Shown in pieces: positions 60,811 to 64,000 of a stretch of DNA of 64,000 nt. The position numbers and the translations under genes were made by a program. How positions within the stretch are numbered: the first letter of the stretch is position 1; each line of letters opens with the position of its first letter. Origin of the DNA: Phoronis australis (taxonomy: Eukaryota > Phoronida > Phoronidae); assembly GCA_002633005.1 (NCBI GenBank), contig NMRA01000092.1, positions 71,419 to 135,418 of the forward strand, in the 5' to 3' direction. Under the pieces are notes generated by a model, which was not told the DNA's origin, did not search any database, and saw only the letters and a list, made by a program, of their open reading frames with translations.

Positions 60811-60873
60811 TTATCGCTTGTCCTTATTGAAAACGTCTACATTTTCGCATAACATCTGTTTCCGCCTGTTGAT
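60811..60873 (-). CDS. GnRH-like precursor terminal exon (GAP C-terminus)
   Basis: A strong acceptor (tttaatttccttttcag) opens a phase-0 exon reading INRRKQMLCENVDVFNKDKR then TAA. It supplies the second cysteine of the associated peptide. A competing acceptor at 62414 would give the shorter tail NQKPPRPSKFMVSF-stop without a cysteine. I prefer this one for its better pyrimidine tract, its cysteine and its charge pattern. Transcript data would decide. Confidence 0.55.
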   Translation of the reverse strand: MNRRKQMLCENVDVFNKDKR

Positions 60874-62997
60874 CTGAAAAGGAAATTAAAATCATTTGAA
60901 GTAGCATTCATAGTAGAGGGGGACGATACAGTCTCGTCCATCACTATGCAACAAAGAACAACTACGAATAGCGGAACAGATACAGGGGCGGATCCAGGAT
61001 TTTGAGTTAAGGGAGGCCAGGGCAGAGTATTAGCCAGGAATTTACCCGTCAGACAGTCGCACCCCCGAACTGCCAAATGGAATCTGGGAGAATTTTAGGG
61101 GGACATGATCCCCTTGACCCTTCCCCTAAATCCGCCACTGAGATAGAAAAACGTTTTTTCATAGTCTCTGATAGAGATAGGTATAGTAATTTACTTACTC
61201 AGAGACTGCGTGGAAGTCGTTTCGGACGTTTCGAACTGCACTCTACCCGCCACTCGTTGACAAACAACTGAGGAGTGCAGTACGAAACGTCTGAAACAGC
61301 CACCACGCAGTCTGTGAATAAGTGAATTACTTTCCCTAATATTGGAACTGTTTCAATCGCCATGCATAGAGGAATTTCTCGAACACGTAAATGATAGGTC
61401 TGGTTGGCAATCAGAGGTAACATTTATGAAAGGTTGTAACCATCTAATAAAGGCATTTTTTACTGATATATAAGCAAAACATGTCGGGCAATTGACCCGG
61501 GGGCTCTATAAGACAGGTTGGCAGGGACGAGCCGCCAACTTCCGAGTGGTGCATTTTATCCTCTCAGGTATCGCCTGAGGAGGGTATTTTACTCTCTCAA
61601 GTATCGTTATGGGTGGTAACAAGGGGTATTTTTTAGGTATTATGTCTGCTCCCCTTAATCCGCATGTATAATTACAGGAAATTCGATATCAACCAATCTC
61701 AGTCGTAACGCAGTAACCGTAAACTAAGTACACGGGATTTTTCAGTAGTCTCCAGGAGGTCGCACTCATGTGACCAGTAACTCAGAGGCGCAAAAGCACA
61801 CAAGTCATCCTACGAGTCTAGAGTTGCTCTTTGTCTTCAAAAGTGTTGTGAAAATATGTAAAACTAGCCGAAAGACTGATAAAGCAAAAATTTAAAAAGT
61901 AATGCTGAATTAGCAACTGTACAAAAGTTTTGAGCAGGTGACATATAAGCCCATGGCCCACGTGAAATCACTTCTCACCTGAATAATGCACGCTGAAACC
62001 ACTTTTTGCTGTAAGTCGTCTAAATCAAAATTTGCTTCACTGATAGAAGTCTGACCAATATGAATAAAATTAATGCATTGATATAGGACTATTTATTTTT
62101 TATGATTTAGTCACCTTGTAAACAAGACGACCCCTACTCAGGTCCTCTTCGTGAACGTAAGGCCTTGGCTGATTGCAAAATGGGCAATTTGGATTATACC
62201 ACGACCTTTCGATTATAAGGACCATAACGCTCAACCCATCTAACACATTGTCCTCCATATAAAACTGCTTTTGCTCAGTTAGTGCAGATTTTCTGGAAAA
62301 TGTATAGAAATAGCAAAACGTTTCGGGGGTCGTAATGCCATACTTTATGTCCTAGTTGAGAAGTAACATTCAGAACGAAACCATGAATTTGGAGGGCCTT
62401 GGTGGCTTTTGATTCTGAAATACAGACAAAGTCGTTCAAGGTATGAATATGACGTGTGAAGGTGTTCATATTTACTACCTCGAGATGTTTGATGGTAATG
62501 CATAGCAAACCTAAAGATGAACTTGCTCTCAATTACGAAATATTGGGAGACGGAACACCTCTAAAGATGTCATTTACAAATGTTTAAGGAATTATTTTAG
62601 GAAGCAGTTCCGTCATACAAAAAGACTTGTTCGTATGTTCCAAGAGAGACCTTCAATACTCATAAACAAGAGTACACTTGGCTTCATACAATAAACCCAA
62701 GATAAAGGCGTATCGAAATCATTACTTTTTCAACTAGGAAATGATGTATTCCCGGTCGAGTTCAGACCACTAAACTGTGCCGAATGAAGTTTGGCTCACC
62801 TCCGCTACAAAATTTATTGCCGTTGTCAGTTGTTCTTGCAACCTGTCGCATAATTTTGTTTCCGATTCAGCCGATGTTCGTTTCCCAACTCCGCCAGCGG
62901 ATCCCCAGCCATAACTGTGGTGCCATTGGGCTGAGCACTGCTGTAGCAATAGTGTCAGACTAACAGTGATTAATAATACCTCTAGACACCGGACCAT
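60811..62997 (-). CDS. GnRH-like neuropeptide precursor
   Basis: Predicted 86-residue secreted precursor of the GnRH/AKH/corazonin superfamily, acting through a rhodopsin-class GnRH receptor. Exons 62997-62800 (coding part) and 60873-60811 join in phase 0. Residues 1-23 are a classic signal peptide (LLITVSLTLLLQQCSA). The peptide starts at Gln24, QWHHSYGWGSAGGVGKR. Gln would cyclise to pyroglutamate, and Gly-Lys-Arg gives cleavage and C-terminal amidation, so the mature form would be a 15-residue amide ending GGV. HHSYGW resembles vertebrate QHWSYG and QHWSHGW. The remaining 46 residues form a GnRH-associated peptide with two cysteines (KLCDRL, MLCENV), as in several invertebrate precursors. 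A 5' UTR intron just before ATG and a break inside the associated peptide mirror vertebrate GnRH gene structure. The peptide is longer than the usual 10-13 residues, and the amidated Val is unusual. It could be AKH/CRZ-type rather than strict GnRH. Confidence 0.78.
60983..61140. mobile_element. hAT-like MITE in the GnRH-like gene intron
   Basis: 158 bases with termini CAGGGGCGGATCCAGG and CCTAAATCCGCCACTG, inverted repeats with few mismatches of the CAGxGGCGGAT type common in non-autonomous hAT elements. agata occurs on both flanks and may be part of a target-site duplication. Confidence 0.65.
61185..61331. repeat. Long imperfect hairpin in the GnRH-like gene intron
   Basis: The arms of about 59 bases run from agtaatttacttactcagag to aactgcactc, and from gagtgcagtac to aagtgaattact. 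They pair with roughly nine mismatches around a loop of about 27 bases. It may be a palindromic MITE or a foldback RNA within the intron. Confidence 0.7.
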
Positions 62998-63004
62998 TCT
63001 GGTT
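62800..63004 (-). CDS. GnRH-like precursor exon: 5' UTR end, signal, peptide, part of GAP
   Basis: The acceptor ttttttcgatttcag ends above 63004. AACCAGA precedes ATGGTCCGG at 62997. The 66 codons cover the signal peptide, the mature peptide, GKR and the first part of the associated peptide, ending FVAE at the donor GAGgtgagc in phase 0. Reading through the donor would add eight residues and a stop (SQTSFGTV), a possible retained-intron form. Confidence 0.8.
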
Positions 63005-64000
63005 CTGAAATCGAAAAAAGTAAACGGGGAGGTATAAGACGTTAAAATTTCGGGTCAGCAGGTAGATGATGCTGGCAGATAAGAGCGGAAACAAAAAATA
63101 AAGTAAAGCCAACTTCGAACTGTAAACAATAGGCGGTGGAATATGCCACAGCAGCATGCCATGAATGAATTCCATTCGGTGAATAGGGAAATAATTCAAT
63201 ATATTGATGAAATTAATATTTTAGTGAAGTCATCCATTGCTATTAGTCAAAGTCATTGCTAATTGACATTGCGTTCGTCTTAATGAGTGGTCGCCACAAG
63301 TGTTCCAGCCAAGTGCTAATCATTTAGATTCCTCATTAGGTTATTTTAACCTATACAAGGAAAATTTACCCATCAAGAAAGTTGAATGAGTTATTCAGAA
63401 ATTATTTTCTCGAAGAAAAATTGCGTGCCAGGATTCTTGAAGAATTTTTTAGGATTTAAAGTATTTATCGACAAAAAAATCACTACAGTTGTCGACATAT
63501 TTTTTGTGAATGCAAAAACACGAAACAAACGAATATTTTTTCAACTTTATGTAGATTGTACAACATAAATATTTCAAAAATATCTCGATTACTTACACTC
63601 ATAAATAGGACAGTTTCTATGAGAACACTATCTCCAAAAATGATGTCACTGTTTGATGTTCGAAAGGTTGTCAAGTTTAAATTATGGCTTAAAATACTAT
63701 TAAAATGGTATCGAGCAACGTAAGCGAAACTCTCTTGTGTGAAAGATGGTGGAACTGAGTAAAACACAAAACTGATCTTTAGGCTTTAATTCGGCTTATT
63801 TACAGAAAAAATGGTTACTGTATTTATGGTACTTGTGATACGCACCGCCGTGACAAGACAAATTATTTTGCCGGTTCTCAAGCAACAACGAAGTGTAATT
63901 CTGTCAAGTCCGGAAATCACTTTAATCTCATCCAAACGAGGAATAACTTGAAAACAATTTAATTTTAAATGATCTAATATTAAAGTTCGCTTTTTATTAA
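63005..64000. other. Upstream of the GnRH-like exon
   Basis: The 5' UTR intron and first non-coding exon of the minus-strand GnRH-like gene should lie here or beyond the window. I could not identify that exon or a TATA box. The sequence is AT-rich with no other gene. Confidence 0.35.

Noticed and set aside
60837-61076. 79-codon minus-strand ORF reading PWPPLTQNPGSAPVS
   Set aside because: Half of it is the terminus of the hAT-like MITE; the rest is intron before the GnRH-like terminal exon.
62370-62414. Terminal exon NQKPPRPSKFMVSF for the GnRH-like precursor
   Set aside because: In phase and with a fair acceptor, but it lacks the second cysteine; the 60873 exon is preferred. Kept as an alternative.

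Overview
This is eukaryotic, AT-rich, intron-rich animal DNA. The few coding exons are separated by kilobases of intron and spacer full of short non-autonomous transposons. There is no bacterial-style gene density, operon or rRNA. Marginal near-duplications of a few hundred bases beside single N characters look like two divergent haplotypes joined in one contig, as happens in very heterozygous marine invertebrates. The gene content (an SLP-76/BLNK-type adaptor, an LZTS/N4BP3-type coiled-coil protein and a GnRH-like neuropeptide precursor) fits an invertebrate deuterostome such as a hemichordate, echinoderm or amphioxus. The species itself is inference; I cannot name it from sequence alone.

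Layout. (1) 1-7785, plus strand: the 3' half of an SH2 adaptor gene of the SLP-76/BLNK/CLNK family. It has proline-rich exons, one of them a tandem duplicate carrying an RxxKP motif, followed by a C-terminal SH2 domain over three exons. The last exon appears twice around an N. (2) 7786-17403: convergent spacer holding both 3' ends and many MITE-like repeats. (3) 17404-34573, minus strand: an LZTS/N4BP3 (Fez1-domain) gene with two large coding exons separated by a 15 kb intron. An alternative short first exon may lie inside that intron. (4) 34574-51375: the upstream region of the LZTS gene, with two possible 5' UTR exons, long hairpins, a (CA)n tract and a 23-bp minisatellite. (5) 51376-58053, minus strand: an unrecognised acidic repeat protein present in two copies, one frameshifted and one truncated, with a possible first coding exon further upstream. 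(6) 58054-60810: spacer with one unexplained 146-codon ORF. (7) 60811-63004, minus strand: a GnRH-like precursor gene in two coding exons, with an intron in the 5' UTR and a hAT-like MITE and a long hairpin in its main intron. (8) 63005-64000: sequence upstream of the neuropeptide exon.

The genes are independent and do not form a pathway. The most notable item is the neuropeptide: a signal peptide followed directly by a Gln-initiated, HHSYGW-containing peptide ending in Gly-Lys-Arg, with GnRH-like exon organisation. The second is the novel [ND]KPxDVxDVR repeat protein. Exon boundaries were read by eye from GT/AG signals, reading phase and similarity to remembered families. No database search was run.
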